DNA of 64,000 bases, taken from assembly GCA_021325365.1 (NCBI GenBank), contig JAJPHF010000014.1, positions 1 to 64,000 on the forward strand. Reading direction: 5' to 3'. The stretch comes from Pseudomonadota bacterium (lineage in GTDB: Bacteria; Chloroflexota; UBA6077; JAJPHF01). Under the pieces are notes generated by a model. The model was not told the DNA's origin. It made no database searches and was given only the letters and a program-made list of their open reading frames with translations. The translations under genes and the position numbers were made by a program. Shown here in pieces: positions 25,253 through 33,328 of this stretch (its first letter is position 1; each line of letters starts with the position of its first letter).

Positions 25253-25750
25253 ATGCGGATCGCTCCGGCACCCAGCGCGACTCAGGTAGAGCCTGACGCC
25301 GACCCTTCTGGCCTGCCCGCCGGGCGGGCATCAGCCCCAGTACGCGAGGCGGAGCTAGCCGGCGAAGCGCTACCGCTCTACTTGCAGGAGATTGGGCGCG
25401 TTTCGCTGCTCACCGGGGCGGAGGAGGTCGCGCTGGCGATGGCCATCGAAGCCGGCTCGCTCGCGGCGGCGCGGCTGGCTGGCGGCGAGGCGAGCGCCGA
25501 GGAGGCGGCCGAGCTGGAGCTGGCGGTGGCGCGCGGGGATGAGGCGCGGCGCCGCCTGATCGAGGCGAACCTGCGGCTGGTGGTCAGCGTCGCGCGGCGC
25601 TACATGAATCGCGGCATCCCGCTCCCCGACCTCATTCAGGAGGGAACATGGGGCTGCTGCGCGCCGTGGAGAAGTTCGACTACCGCCGTGGTTTCAAATT
25701 CAGCACGTATGCTACGTGGTGGATTCGGCAGGCGGTCACGCGGGCTATAG
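25253..25750 (+). CDS. RNA polymerase sigma-70 factor, N-terminal part (frameshifted)
   Basis: The first 131 residues read as a sigma-70 N-terminus: region 1.2 ([20 protein letters not shown]), the non-conserved segment, then region 2.1-2.2 ([20 protein letters not shown] followed by LPDLIQEG). After LIQEG the frame turns into unrelated residues and stops at 25750. The expected continuation ([16 protein letters not shown]) is in the -1 frame from about 25638, where GAGGGAACATG lacks one G relative to GAG GGG AAC ATG. The ATG is preceded by GGGGGAAAGC. Read with the shift corrected, the protein is ~335 aa, a group 1/2 housekeeping-type sigma. Confidence 0.85.
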   Translation: MRIAPAPSATQVEPDADPSGLPAGRASAPVREAELAGEALPLYLQEIGRVSLLTGAEEVALAMAIEAGSLAAARLAGGEASAEEAAELELAVARGDEARRRLIEANLRLVVSVARRYMNRGIPLPDLIQEGTWGCCAPWRSSTTAVVSNSARMLRGGFGRRSRGL

Positions 25751-26259
25751 CCGACCACGCGCGCACGATCCGCATTCCGGTCCACATGGTCGAGACGATC
25801 AATCGCCTGGTGCGGACGCTCAGCCGCTTGCAGCAGCAATTCGGACGCGAGCCAACGCCGGCCGAGATCGGCGAGGCGATGGAGATGCCCGCCGAGAAGG
25901 TGCGCGAGATTCTCAAGATTTTGCCGCAGCCGATATCGCTGGAAACGCCCGTGGGCGACGATCAGGACGCGCTTCTGGCGGACTTTATCGAGGACGAGGC
26001 CGCGCAGGACCTGGAAGAGGCGGCGGCGCGGTCGCTGCTGCGGGACTACATGGCGAGCGTGCTGGCGTCGCTGGGCCACCGCGAGCAGCGCGTGCTGCAG
26101 ATGCGCTTCGGGCTGGAGAATGGCAAGTACTACACGCTCTCGGAGATCGGGGAGGCGCTGGGCGTCACACGCGAGCGGATTCGGCAGATCGAGGCGAAGG
26201 CGCTCCGCAAGCTGCGCCAGCCGCAGCGGGCGCGCAAGCTGAAGGCGTACACGGAGTAG
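25648..26259 (+). CDS. RNA polymerase sigma-70 factor, C-terminal part (frameshifted)
   Basis: A 203-residue continuation in the -1 frame: region 2.2-2.4 ([40 protein letters not shown]), region 3 ([34 protein letters not shown]) and region 4 with the -35-binding helix-turn-helix ([20 protein letters not shown]). It covers everything needed for -10 and -35 recognition. An ATG at 25648 could start it, but cutting through region 2 would remove core-binding residues; as two separate polypeptides neither is expected to work. The gene ends before a strong palindromic hairpin. Confidence 0.88.
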   Translation: MGLLRAVEKFDYRRGFKFSTYATWWIRQAVTRAIADHARTIRIPVHMVETINRLVRTLSRLQQQFGREPTPAEIGEAMEMPAEKVREILKILPQPISLETPVGDDQDALLADFIEDEAAQDLEEAAARSLLRDYMASVLASLGHREQRVLQMRFGLENGKYYTLSEIGEALGVTRERIRQIEAKALRKLRQPQRARKLKAYTE

Positions 26260-26296
26260 GCGCCCCGCGGGCCAAACACACAATGGCACCAAAGAC

Positions 26297-26326
26297 CAGG
26301 CCCGCCTGGCTAGCCAGGCGGGCCTG
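26297..26326. terminator. 30-bp perfect palindrome between converging genes
   Basis: Two 13-bp arms (26297-26309 and 26314-26326) around CTAG, itself self-complementary. It lies 37 bp after the sigma-factor stop and 26 bp after the FmdB gene stop on the other strand: a bidirectional terminator by position, without a T-tract. Confidence 0.65.
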
Positions 26327-26352
26327 ATGCTATCCGGACGGTCTCGGGCAGA

Positions 26353-26709
26353 TCAGTCGAGGTCAGCGTCGCTGCTGTCGCCGTCGTCCGGCATCTCGCC
26401 GGCCTCCATCTGGTCGACCATCTCGCCGAAGTCGTCGCCGAGATCCTCGCCGAACTCCTGGCCCATGCGCCGGGCCCAACGCGCCACGCTGCGCGGGTCG
26501 CTCTCGTCCAGGTCACCGAAGGCCGCGGGGTCGGCCAGATCGTCGAGTCGGCGCTCCTCAGAGCGCCCGACCGCGAACCGCGTAACCAGTCGCGCCAGGT
26601 CACGCGAGCCGCAATGAGGACAGGCCGCGCTTTCCGCGGCGGCGAACGTTTGAAAGAGGAGGCTGATGCGGCGGCGGCAGCCCGCGCAGCGGTAGTCGTA
26701 GATCGGCAT
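26353..26709 (-). CDS. FmdB-family zinc-ribbon protein
   Basis: A 118-aa protein with the N-terminal FmdB/CxxC_CXXC_SSSS zinc ribbon: MPIYDYRCAGC, then CPHCGS, making one four-Cys zinc site. After residue ~45 comes an acidic, Asp/Glu-rich tail (GEDLGDDFGEMVDQ). FmdB-type proteins are putative regulators with no firm function. An ATG lies directly after the 33-codon ORF at 26720-26821, 10 bp away, so the two may be co-transcribed. Confidence 0.85.
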   Translation of the reverse strand: MPIYDYRCAGCRRRISLLFQTFAAAESAACPHCGSRDLARLVTRFAVGRSEERRLDDLADPAAFGDLDESDPRSVARWARRMGQEFGEDLGDDFGEMVDQMEAGEMPDDGDSSDADLD

Positions 26710-26719
26710 GAGCAGCGGT

Positions 26720-26821
26720 CTACGTCAGCCCGAACCATCGCTGGAGCAGCACGAGCAGCGCCAGGTTACCAAGGATCAGCACGAACATAATCGCCAGTTC
26801 CCAGGCTTCGCCAACTACCAT
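26720..26821 (-). CDS. Putative 33-aa single-helix membrane peptide
   Basis: A very short frame, ATG at 26821 to TAG at 26720. It encodes MVVGEAWELAIMFVLILG followed by NLALLVLLQRWFGLT, i.e. one hydrophobic helix of ~19 residues flanked by an acidic N-terminus and a basic/aromatic C-terminus. AAGGAG lies 9 nt before the ATG. It ends 10 bp before the FmdB zinc-ribbon gene. No family recognised; small size means chance coding is possible, but the ribosome site and membrane profile together make it credible. Confidence 0.5.
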   Translation of the reverse strand: MVVGEAWELAIMFVLILGNLALLVLLQRWFGLT

Positions 26822-27121
26822 GACTCCCGACTCCTTCGCGGCCGCGTGGCCGGCCCGGCGGCGCGGCATGGCTCTGTCCGCGTCCGCGGCGCGCCCTCTT
26901 GATTCTCTCGGGCCTGCTCCTTCCTGTCAAGCGGCTCCGGCGGGCGCGAGCGCCGGGTCTGTGACGCCGAGGCCGGGGCCGAGCGCGGCAGGCGTTGCCG
27001 GTACACAGTACTTGCCTGCTGCTAGAACGGGCGCTTAGAATAGCCGGGCCGCACGGTCGCCCGCTTGCGCGCGGCGGCATGCCCGCCGCACACTATCTCC
27101 TGACGGCCCTCACGGAGGAGC
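26822..27121. other. Intergenic region, no gene seen
   Basis: About 300 bp between the leftward 33-aa ORF and the rightward small membrane protein. It must contain divergent promoters. I see no clear hexamer pair, riboswitch or repeat. Confidence 0.4.
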
Positions 27122-27364
27122 ATGCTGGGGCGAACGTTCGCGCCGGGGCCGAATGATCTGCCGCGAGGGCCGGGCTGGGCGACCGGCCGCTCGGCGCGCA
27201 ACCCGGTTAGTTTCTCGGTTGGCGACGGCTTCAAATTTGGCTGCGGGTTCATGCTGGCGCTGGCGATCGGGCTCCTCGCCATGGCCGTCCTGCTCTCGCT
27301 CGTGGTCCTGCTAGCGACCGTCATGGGCGCCAACTGGCTCTCCGTCTTCCGTCCGCCCGGCTAG
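27122..27364 (+). CDS. Small membrane protein
   Basis: An 80-aa protein with a polar, Pro/Gly-rich N-terminal ~38 residues and one strongly hydrophobic segment (FMLALAIGLLAMAVLLSLVV) near residues 43-67, ending in a short polar tail. GGAGGAGC lies immediately upstream of the ATG at good spacing. No family recognised. It converges on the PdtaR-like gene. Confidence 0.55.
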   Translation: MLGRTFAPGPNDLPRGPGWATGRSARNPVSFSVGDGFKFGCGFMLALAIGLLAMAVLLSLVVLLATVMGANWLSVFRPPG

Positions 27365-27393
27365 GCGCGGCAAGGCCGGGCGCGGCCGCACGC

Positions 27394-27975
27394 CTAGCCT
27401 TCCGCCTGGCGCGCGAGGAGGATGGCTTCGGCGACCTCGCGCATAGACTTGCGGGTATCCATGCTGAGTTTCTGGATGCGCCGGAAGGCTTCCTCCTCCT
27501 TCAATCCGTGGCGGTCCATCAGGATGCCCTTGGCGCGCTCGACGACCCGGCGCGTCTCCAGGGCGGTTCGGGTATCGCCAAGCTCTTTGGCGAGCGCCTG
27601 GAACTCGCGGAAGCGGGCCAGGGCAACTTCGACTGCCGGGACGAGCTGAGCCTCGCCGAAGGGCTTGGTCACGTAGCCCAGGACTCCGGCCGCCTTGGCG
27701 CCGTCCACGAGGTCGCGGTCGGAGTACGCCGAGACCAGCAGCACGGCCGCGATGCGCTCCTCGACCAAGACGCGCGCGGCCGCGATGCCGTCCACCTCGG
27801 GCATCTTGACGTCCATCACGACCAGATCGGGCTGCACCTCGCGCGCCAGCTCGATCGCGGCACGCCCGTCGGCCGCCTCCCCGACCACCTGGTAGCCGAG
27901 ATTCTCCAGCATTTCCTTCAAGTCGAGCCGCGGAATCGACTCGTCTTCGGCAATCAAGATGCGAGTTGCAACCAC
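27394..27975 (-). CDS. ANTAR-type response regulator (PdtaR-like)
   Basis: A 193-aa RNA-binding response regulator. The receiver domain (residues ~5-120) has IAEDESIPR, the phospho-acceptor VVMDVKMPEVDG and the Lys in GYVTKPFGEAQLV. The C-terminal ANTAR domain (~130-190) has RVVERAKGILMDRHGLKEEE and AFRRIQKLSMDTRKSMREVA, which bind paired RNA hairpins to antagonise termination. GTG start with GGAGGACGC before it. The kinase immediately upstream on the same strand is of the matching PdtaS type, so the two form a phosphorelay controlling transcripts elsewhere. Confidence 0.92.
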   Translation of the reverse strand: MVATRILIAEDESIPRLDLKEMLENLGYQVVGEAADGRAAIELAREVQPDLVVMDVKMPEVDGIAAARVLVEERIAAVLLVSAYSDRDLVDGAKAAGVLGYVTKPFGEAQLVPAVEVALARFREFQALAKELGDTRTALETRRVVERAKGILMDRHGLKEEEAFRRIQKLSMDTRKSMREVAEAILLARQAEG

Positions 27976-28041
27976 CGCGTCCTCCTGCGATTGGCTGGCT
28001 GTTGGGCTGGGCTTCGCCGCCCGAGCGTTCCCCAGGGGGGA

Positions 28042-29559
28042 TCACGCGTCTACGCGCAAGTGGCTGGGCGGCTCGCGAAGCTGCCAGCTAGGGAAGGCGA
28101 TGAGCGCCGTGACGCCCCCGTCGCCGATCAGCTCGAAGCGGCCTTTCAGGTCGTCGCGCACGAGCGTATCGACGATGCGTAGCCCCAGGCTGCCATCGCG
28201 CCGTGGATCGAAGCCGGGCGGCAAGCCCTCCCCGTCATCACGAATCTCGATGAACATGCTGTCCGCCGTGTCCCGGAGCGTCACCTGGATCGTTCCCTGG
28301 TCGCGATTGGCGTAGCCGTGCTCGACGGCGTTCTGCAGCAGCTCGTTGACAACGAGGGCGCACGACGTGGCCTGTTGGGTTGCCAGGTAGTAGTTGTGGC
28401 CCTCGAGCGTTAGGCTGATGTTCTTTTCGGGGTCCAGAATCCCCTGTGTCACCTCGGTCAGGATGCGATAGCAGACCTCGTGAATGTTGATGACGCTTGA
28501 CTCGCCGTGGGACAGAAACTCGTGGACCACTGCGATACTCAAGATGCGGTTGATGCTCTGGCGCAGGCTTTCGGCTACCTCCGGGTTGGACCGACGCGCT
28601 TGCAAACGTAGCAGGGAGGCGATGGTCTGCAGGTTGTTCTTGACCCGGTGGTGGATCTCCCGAATCATCGCCGACTTGATCTTAAGCTCTTGCTCCTTTC
28701 GCACGTCATCGGTAATGTCCTGGATGGCGATCAGCGCGCCGGCGGGCTGGGCGGCTGGGCGGCGCAGGCGGCCCCACCAGCTCCGGCGGGGCGCTTGCGG
28801 CAGCGGCACGACCCGCTTGATCCAGATCTGGTCCTGCTCCTCGATACGCTGCTCCAGGCAGACGCCCTGTTCCATCGCCTTGAAGCAGATGTACTCGTTG
28901 GTGTCGAGCTCCGAGATCTGGCTGTGCAACAGGCTCTCGGGGTAGCCCAGGCGCCGGTACTGGTTCTCCGCGACGGTGCTGATGTACTGAATCTGGCCGT
29001 CGGCGTCGATCACGATCAGTCCGTCATGCTCGCCGATGCGTCGCAGGTGCTCGGCGCCACGCAGGCGGCCCTCGAGGACCGTCTGGCGGATACTGGCGAG
29101 GGCATCGCGCAGAACGGGGTCCTTGTGGCGCATCCGCTCGTACTCGAGCACGTTCGTCTCGACGCTGAGGCCCGCCAGCAGCTGCTCGCCCTCGTAGATC
29201 GGTAGAATCTCCTGCACGGCCGGCGCACCGCGCACGAGTAGTCCGTTGACCCCGGAGTGGGAGCGGCCGTTCTCGAAGAGCTGCCGCACCGCCTCGGCGC
29301 CAGGCCCCGTCCGCGTGCCTACCTGCGAGCCGCCGTACAGCGAGGGAAGCGGATGCGGCTGGGCGTGCGCCCGCACGCAAACCTGCCCAGCTTCCGGGAC
29401 GTAGAGCAGCAGGTCGGCGTGGAGCAGATCGGCCAGCAGGGGCAGCGACCCGGCCACGCGATCGAGCAGGCCGCCGGCCGCCGGCACCGGGGAAGCGGGG
29501 GGCGCGGCCGCGTCGCGCGGCATCTGCTGTTTGGTCAGGTCGCTGGTGGTAGCTGCCAC
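28042..29559 (-). CDS. Sensor histidine kinase, PdtaS-like (HisKA_2)
   Basis: A ~505-aa soluble kinase. The N-terminal half resembles the PdtaS GAF-type sensor (HADLLLYVPEAGQVCVRAHA; PSLYGGSQVGTRTGPGAEAV), followed by a PAS domain (~205-300: LIVIDADGQIQYISTVAENQ). HisKA_2 phospho-acceptor helix: MIREIHHRVKNNLQTIASLL. HATPase_c: ALVVNELLQNAVEHGYANRD, IRDDGEGLPPGFD. There is no TM helix. GTG at 29559 with GAGGACACC upstream is preferred over an ATG at 29619 lacking a ribosome site. Next gene is the ANTAR regulator. Confidence 0.9.
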   Translation of the reverse strand: MAATTSDLTKQQMPRDAAAPPASPVPAAGGLLDRVAGSLPLLADLLHADLLLYVPEAGQVCVRAHAQPHPLPSLYGGSQVGTRTGPGAEAVRQLFENGRSHSGVNGLLVRGAPAVQEILPIYEGEQLLAGLSVETNVLEYERMRHKDPVLRDALASIRQTVLEGRLRGAEHLRRIGEHDGLIVIDADGQIQYISTVAENQYRRLGYPESLLHSQISELDTNEYICFKAMEQGVCLEQRIEEQDQIWIKRVVPLPQAPRRSWWGRLRRPAAQPAGALIAIQDITDDVRKEQELKIKSAMIREIHHRVKNNLQTIASLLRLQARRSNPEVAESLRQSINRILSIAVVHEFLSHGESSVINIHEVCYRILTEVTQGILDPEKNISLTLEGHNYYLATQQATSCALVVNELLQNAVEHGYANRDQGTIQVTLRDTADSMFIEIRDDGEGLPPGFDPRRDGSLGLRIVDTLVRDDLKGRFELIGDGGVTALIAFPSWQLREPPSHLRVDA

Positions 29560-29812
29560 GGTGTCCTCGAGTTGCCCCTGGCCGGCGGTCAGGCCCGGCC
29601 GCGCGCGAGTGTCATGCAAACGCTCGGCCCTAGCGGGACCGTCGCGGCAAAGGGCTGATGTCCCTCTGGAGGGCGGCCGGCCCGCCGGATGGCCGCTTGC
29701 TCATAGAATATGCTACCGCATGCCGCAAGTGGGGGGCTCCAGCGAGTGGGCCGACGAGCAGGCTGACGCTGAACGTCCTGCTTCGCGGCAGGCCCATTGT
29801 GGGCGGGAGCGG

Positions 29813-30952
29813 CTACTTGTATAGGCTGTCGATGAACCCACTATCCTGCAGCTCCTGAACGAAGCGCGGATCGAAGAACCGGGTGGGGTCCACGTTGCGG
29901 GCCTCGGGATTGGTGAGCGCCACCAGCTCGATAGCCGACTCGATGGCGTCGCGCGTCGGGAGGGGCACTTTTGGGACGACCGCGACGGCGGACTCGTACG
30001 TCGCCTCAAGGACTTCGTCATCGGTGATCTGGGCGTACTTCGCTAGGGCGCGCGTGGCGGCCGCCTTGTCCAGGTGGATGATGCTGTCGGCCTCGACGAT
30101 CGCTTGTACGAAGCGGCGGACGAGGTCGGGCCGCTCGTTGATGAGCTTGCGCGTAGCAAGAAGGCTGGACTGATAAAACGGCTTGGGCAGCTTGCCGAGG
30201 TCCGCGATCTCGCGATAGCCGAGGTGCCGCGCCTCGACGTCCGTAGGGGAGGAGAGCACACCCGCGTCCGCGCCGTTTGACTGCATGGACGCCAGGATCT
30301 CCTTCTGGCCGCCGGCCTGGATTAGCGCCACGTCGTCGCCGGCCCGCAAGCCCAGCGTGTCCAGCCACTGCCGCGCCGCGAAGTCGGTGCTGCTGCCCAC
30401 GCGGGTGATCGCCAGGCGCTTGCCGCGCATGGCGCTCGGATCCGTGACGCTCGGCACGGCGTAGATGGTGAAGAGCAGGTGGTCCACGGTGGGTGCCAGG
30501 ATGACGATGTCGGCGCCGGCTAGCGACGCCGAGATCGGCGCCTCGGAGCCGGCGATGCCGAACGCGGCCTCGCCGGCGACCATAGTCTGCACGAGGGTCG
30601 TCCCCGTGGGGATATATTCCAGCGAAACGTCGAGGCCGTACTTGGCGAAGACGCCCGAGTCTTCCGCCACCCAGGCGGGGAGCTGCGAGGCGCTGATCGC
30701 GACATACGGCACGCGAAGGCGCTCTAGCGCCTGAGGGGAGGCCGCGGCCGGCGCGGTCGTGGTCGCGCTGGCGGGGCTGGCGGCTGCCGACGGGCGAGCG
30801 TTCGTCGCGCCCGGGCTTGTGGCGGGCGACGTGCAGGCCAGGAGGGCGACGACGATCAACAGCGCGGCCACGTGGGATGCGCCGGGCCGGTGTCCGCGCC
30901 TTGCGCAGCCGCTTCGCCTCCGTGCAACAGATGGGCCTGCGTGCGCGGCCAT
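29813..30952 (-). CDS. ABC transporter substrate-binding lipoprotein, NMT1/SsuA type
   Basis: A 379-aa exported lipoprotein: long basic n-region, lipobox LLACT near residue 39, an Ala/Ser/Thr-rich linker, then an NMT1-type two-lobe binding domain (LRVPYVAISASQLPAWVAED; GIAGSEAPISASLAGAD; MRGKRLAITRVGSSTDFAAR). It ends in the sequence GFIDSLYK, shared with the 43764-44867 protein. No permease or ATPase is adjacent. GGAGG precedes the ATG. The ligand is unknown; relatives bind sulfonates, pyrimidine precursors or aromatic acids. Confidence 0.9.
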   Translation of the reverse strand: MAAHAGPSVARRRSGCARRGHRPGASHVAALLIVVALLACTSPATSPGATNARPSAAASPASATTTAPAAASPQALERLRVPYVAISASQLPAWVAEDSGVFAKYGLDVSLEYIPTGTTLVQTMVAGEAAFGIAGSEAPISASLAGADIVILAPTVDHLLFTIYAVPSVTDPSAMRGKRLAITRVGSSTDFAARQWLDTLGLRAGDDVALIQAGGQKEILASMQSNGADAGVLSSPTDVEARHLGYREIADLGKLPKPFYQSSLLATRKLINERPDLVRRFVQAIVEADSIIHLDKAAATRALAKYAQITDDEVLEATYESAVAVVPKVPLPTRDAIESAIELVALTNPEARNVDPTRFFDPRFVQELQDSGFIDSLYK

Positions 30953-31019
30953 GGCAACCTCCGCAGGGGTATTTTCGCTGCTGTTATGGCGGAGGGCCGA
31001 AGCAGGCGTTCCGGCCGTG

Positions 31020-31067
31020 CCGCCGACTCGAGCCGCCGGCTGGCCAGCCGGCGGCTCGAGTCGGCGG
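31020..31067. terminator. 48-bp perfect palindrome after the peroxiredoxin gene
   Basis: Perfect inverted symmetry with no loop, centred between 31043 and 31044 (core CCGGCTGGCCAGCCGG). Arms are 24 bp each. It starts 18 bp past the peroxiredoxin stop and lies 68 bp upstream of the next minus-strand gene. Position fits a terminator, but the length and perfection are unusual and there is no T-tract. Confidence 0.6.
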
Positions 31068-31084
31068 GGCTACGTCGCGCCGGG

Positions 31085-31750
31085 TTAGCGCGGCAGCGGC
31101 TTGGTCGAGAGATACCAGTCGACCTGCTTCAGGCCTTGCTCGCCGAGCCGCTTCTCGGCGCCCTCCTGGGTGGCCGGCGCCGGCACGACCACATCTTCGC
31201 CCGGCCGCCAGTTGGCTGGTGTCGCCACGCCGTTCTTGTCCGCCGTCTGAAGCGCGTCGAGCACCCGGATAATCTCGTCGATGCTGCGGCCGCAGCTCAT
31301 CGGGTAGTAGATCATCGCCCGCACGATGCCTTTATCGTCGATGAAGAAGACCGTGCGGACGGTAGCCGTGGCGCCCTCGCCCGGGTGGATCATGCCGAAC
31401 TGCTGAGCGACCTTCATGTCGAGGTCGGCCACGACCGGGAAAGGAATCTTGACGCCGGCCTTCTCCTCGATGTTCCGGATCCAGGCGATGTGCGAGTAGA
31501 CGCTGTCGACGCTGATGCCGATCAGCACGGCATTGCGCTTCGTGAATTCGTCGTAGCTCCGCGCGAACGCCATGAACTCGGTCGAGCAGACCGGCGTGAA
31601 ATCGGCGGGGTGCGAGAAGAGCACTACCCATTTGCCGCGCAGATCGCTCAGCTTGATGGGGCCTTGCGTGGTGGTGGCCTCGAAGTCCGGGGCCGGCTCG
31701 TTGAGGCGCGGCAGCGACCGTCGCTCGGCGGTGGAGACTGGGGTCTGCAT
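31085..31750 (-). CDS. Peroxiredoxin, Prx6/1-Cys type
   Basis: A 221-aa thiol peroxidase reducing H2O2 and alkyl hydroperoxides in the cytoplasm. Active site HPADFTPVCSTEF (Cys55; Thr52 and Pro53 conserved). The long C-terminal domain (NGVATPANWRPGEDVVVPAP; GLKQVDWYLSTKPLPR) is typical of the Prx6 group found in archaea and thermophilic bacteria. A further Cys in YYPMSCGRSIDEI could be a resolving Cys, as in archaeal members. A promoter-like pair lies at 31832-31859. Confidence 0.95.
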   Translation of the reverse strand: MQTPVSTAERRSLPRLNEPAPDFEATTTQGPIKLSDLRGKWVVLFSHPADFTPVCSTEFMAFARSYDEFTKRNAVLIGISVDSVYSHIAWIRNIEEKAGVKIPFPVVADLDMKVAQQFGMIHPGEGATATVRTVFFIDDKGIVRAMIYYPMSCGRSIDEIIRVLDALQTADKNGVATPANWRPGEDVVVPAPATQEGAEKRLGEQGLKQVDWYLSTKPLPR

Positions 31751-31831
31751 CGCTGTTCCTCCTGCATCGGGCTGGGTGGCGGCTCGGCGGCGCTAGCGCG
31801 GGTCCCCTTTTCCCAAGCGAGCGCCGGCCAG

Positions 31832-31859
31832 AGTGTAACACTACTCACGCGAGCGTCAA
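31832..31859 (-). promoter_or_regulatory. Probable sigma-70 promoter of peroxiredoxin gene
   Basis: On the minus strand, TTGACG (31859-31854) and TACACT (31837-31832) are separated by 16 bp; the predicted start is ~75 nt before the ATG at 31750. An 11-bp odd palindrome AGTGTAACACT (31832-31842) overlaps the -10 and could be an operator. Confidence 0.5.
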
Positions 31860-32041
31860 ACGCCGCACCGGGCGTGGTTCGTGAGCGTTACTGTCAAGAT
31901 TATATACATCGTCGTGTTGGATGCCACGTCGGGCTGCGCTAGACTTAGGGTGGCCGAAGCCTTGCCAGCGCGCCAGGTGTGACGCGCAATCCCCAGTGGC
32001 GACTCGTCTCCTCACCAGACTCCGCGTCCAGGAGAGTAACA

Positions 32042-33172
32042 GTGAGCAGCGCCGCGCACGACGCCATGGTCCGGATGCTCCAGGACGATCTCGCGGGCGA
32101 GCACGCCGCGATTATCCAGTACATGCAGCACGTCTGGCGTATGGGCGATGCCGGCGGCGACATCCCGTGCGAGGTGCAGGAGATCGCCCGCGATGAGATG
32201 CGGCACTTTCGCTGGGTCGCCGAGCTGGTGGTGGACCTGGGCGCCGACCCGACGGTCGAGCGCGACGTAATCTATATCAACGGCTCGCCGCCGGCTGACC
32301 TGATGCTCCTGGACATCGACGCCGAGGACCGGGCCATCGCGCAGTACGTGGCCCACACGCGCGAGATCGACGACCGCCGGGTCACGCGGGTCATCGATCG
32401 CATCCTGGTGGACGAGCGTGCACACCGCGAGCTGTTCCGCGGCTACGTGACGGCCTTTGGCGGCGACCCCGACGCGCCCTCCCCGCGACCAGGGGTGGGG
32501 CCGTTCAGCGGCCAACGCGCCTCGAGCGGCTCGGCGCAGCAAGCTGCCAGCGAGGCCCCCGAGGCGACCGGTCCGTTCAGCCAGGAGCGGCCTCCCACGA
32601 ACGAGGTAATCTCCGTCACACCCTATCATGCCCCGCCGAACCTCCAGCTGCCGCCCGGCCACGAGCAGCTGATCGCGACGCTGAACAGCGATATCGGCCG
32701 CGAATACACGACGGTGCTGCAGTATCTCTTCCAGTCGTTCGTGAACAAGAGCAACCGCCTCGGAACTGAGCTGCAGATCGACCTGGCGCAGTGGCACATG
32801 AAGCACTGGGGCTGGTTGGCCGAGCGAGTGGCCGAGCTGGGCGGGGAGGTGACGACGCACCACGAGGAGATCGATCGCACGCGCGACGCGGCGTATGTCA
32901 TTCGCAGCGACATCGCGCGCCAACAGGCCTTGGCGAACCACTACGCCGAAGAGATGCAGACCGTCGAGGACGAGGACGCCCAGCGGAAGATTGCCCGCAT
33001 GCACGCGCACGACGTGTACCAAATCGACCAACTGAAGAACCTTCAGACGGCGCTGGAAGCGGGCGATCTGGAGCTGGGCGTACCGGCAGCCCCGCCTTCG
33101 GCGGCGCCGCAGGCGCCGCCGGCTCCGCGGCTAACGGTTGGCGACCTCTTCGGTCAGAAGCAGGACGCCTAG
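32042..33172 (+). CDS. Tandem ferritin-like di-domain protein
   Basis: A 376-aa protein with two ferritin-like four-helix domains joined by a Gly/Ser/Pro/Ala linker (~150-205). Domain 1 (~1-140): LAGEHAAIIQYMQHVW, IARDEMRHFRWVAEL and ILVDERAHRELF give a diiron ExxH pattern. Domain 2 (~210-345): DIGREYTTVLQYLFQSF, AQWHMKHWGWLAERV, HHEEIDRT and YAEEMQTVEDEDAQ; the helix-2 EXXH is altered (QWHMKHW), so metal binding here may be weak. GTG at 32042 is chosen because AGGAGAG lies 5 nt before it. Possible iron storage or oxidase role. Confidence 0.82.
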   Translation: MSSAAHDAMVRMLQDDLAGEHAAIIQYMQHVWRMGDAGGDIPCEVQEIARDEMRHFRWVAELVVDLGADPTVERDVIYINGSPPADLMLLDIDAEDRAIAQYVAHTREIDDRRVTRVIDRILVDERAHRELFRGYVTAFGGDPDAPSPRPGVGPFSGQRASSGSAQQAASEAPEATGPFSQERPPTNEVISVTPYHAPPNLQLPPGHEQLIATLNSDIGREYTTVLQYLFQSFVNKSNRLGTELQIDLAQWHMKHWGWLAERVAELGGEVTTHHEEIDRTRDAAYVIRSDIARQQALANHYAEEMQTVEDEDAQRKIARMHAHDVYQIDQLKNLQTALEAGDLELGVPAAPPSAAPQAPPAPRLTVGDLFGQKQDA

Positions 33173-33256
33173 CGTGGTGGAGTGGCTGGCCCCCGGGAGC
33201 CGGCGGGGGAGCGGGCCTGCCGCCCCCCGGGCGGTGTGCGAGGCGATTACGCCGCC

Positions 33257-33262
33257 TATAAT
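33257..33262 (+). promoter_or_regulatory. Possible -10 box of the ThDP-enzyme gene
   Basis: A consensus TATAAT lies 67 nt upstream of the ATG at 33329. No convincing -35 is seen at 16-18 bp, so this is a partial promoter call. Confidence 0.35.
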
Positions 33263-33328
33263 GGCAGGTCGGCGCGCCGGGGTGCTCGCACAGGGCGGCA
33301 GTCGGCAGGCGTCGCGAGGAGGCGTGAC

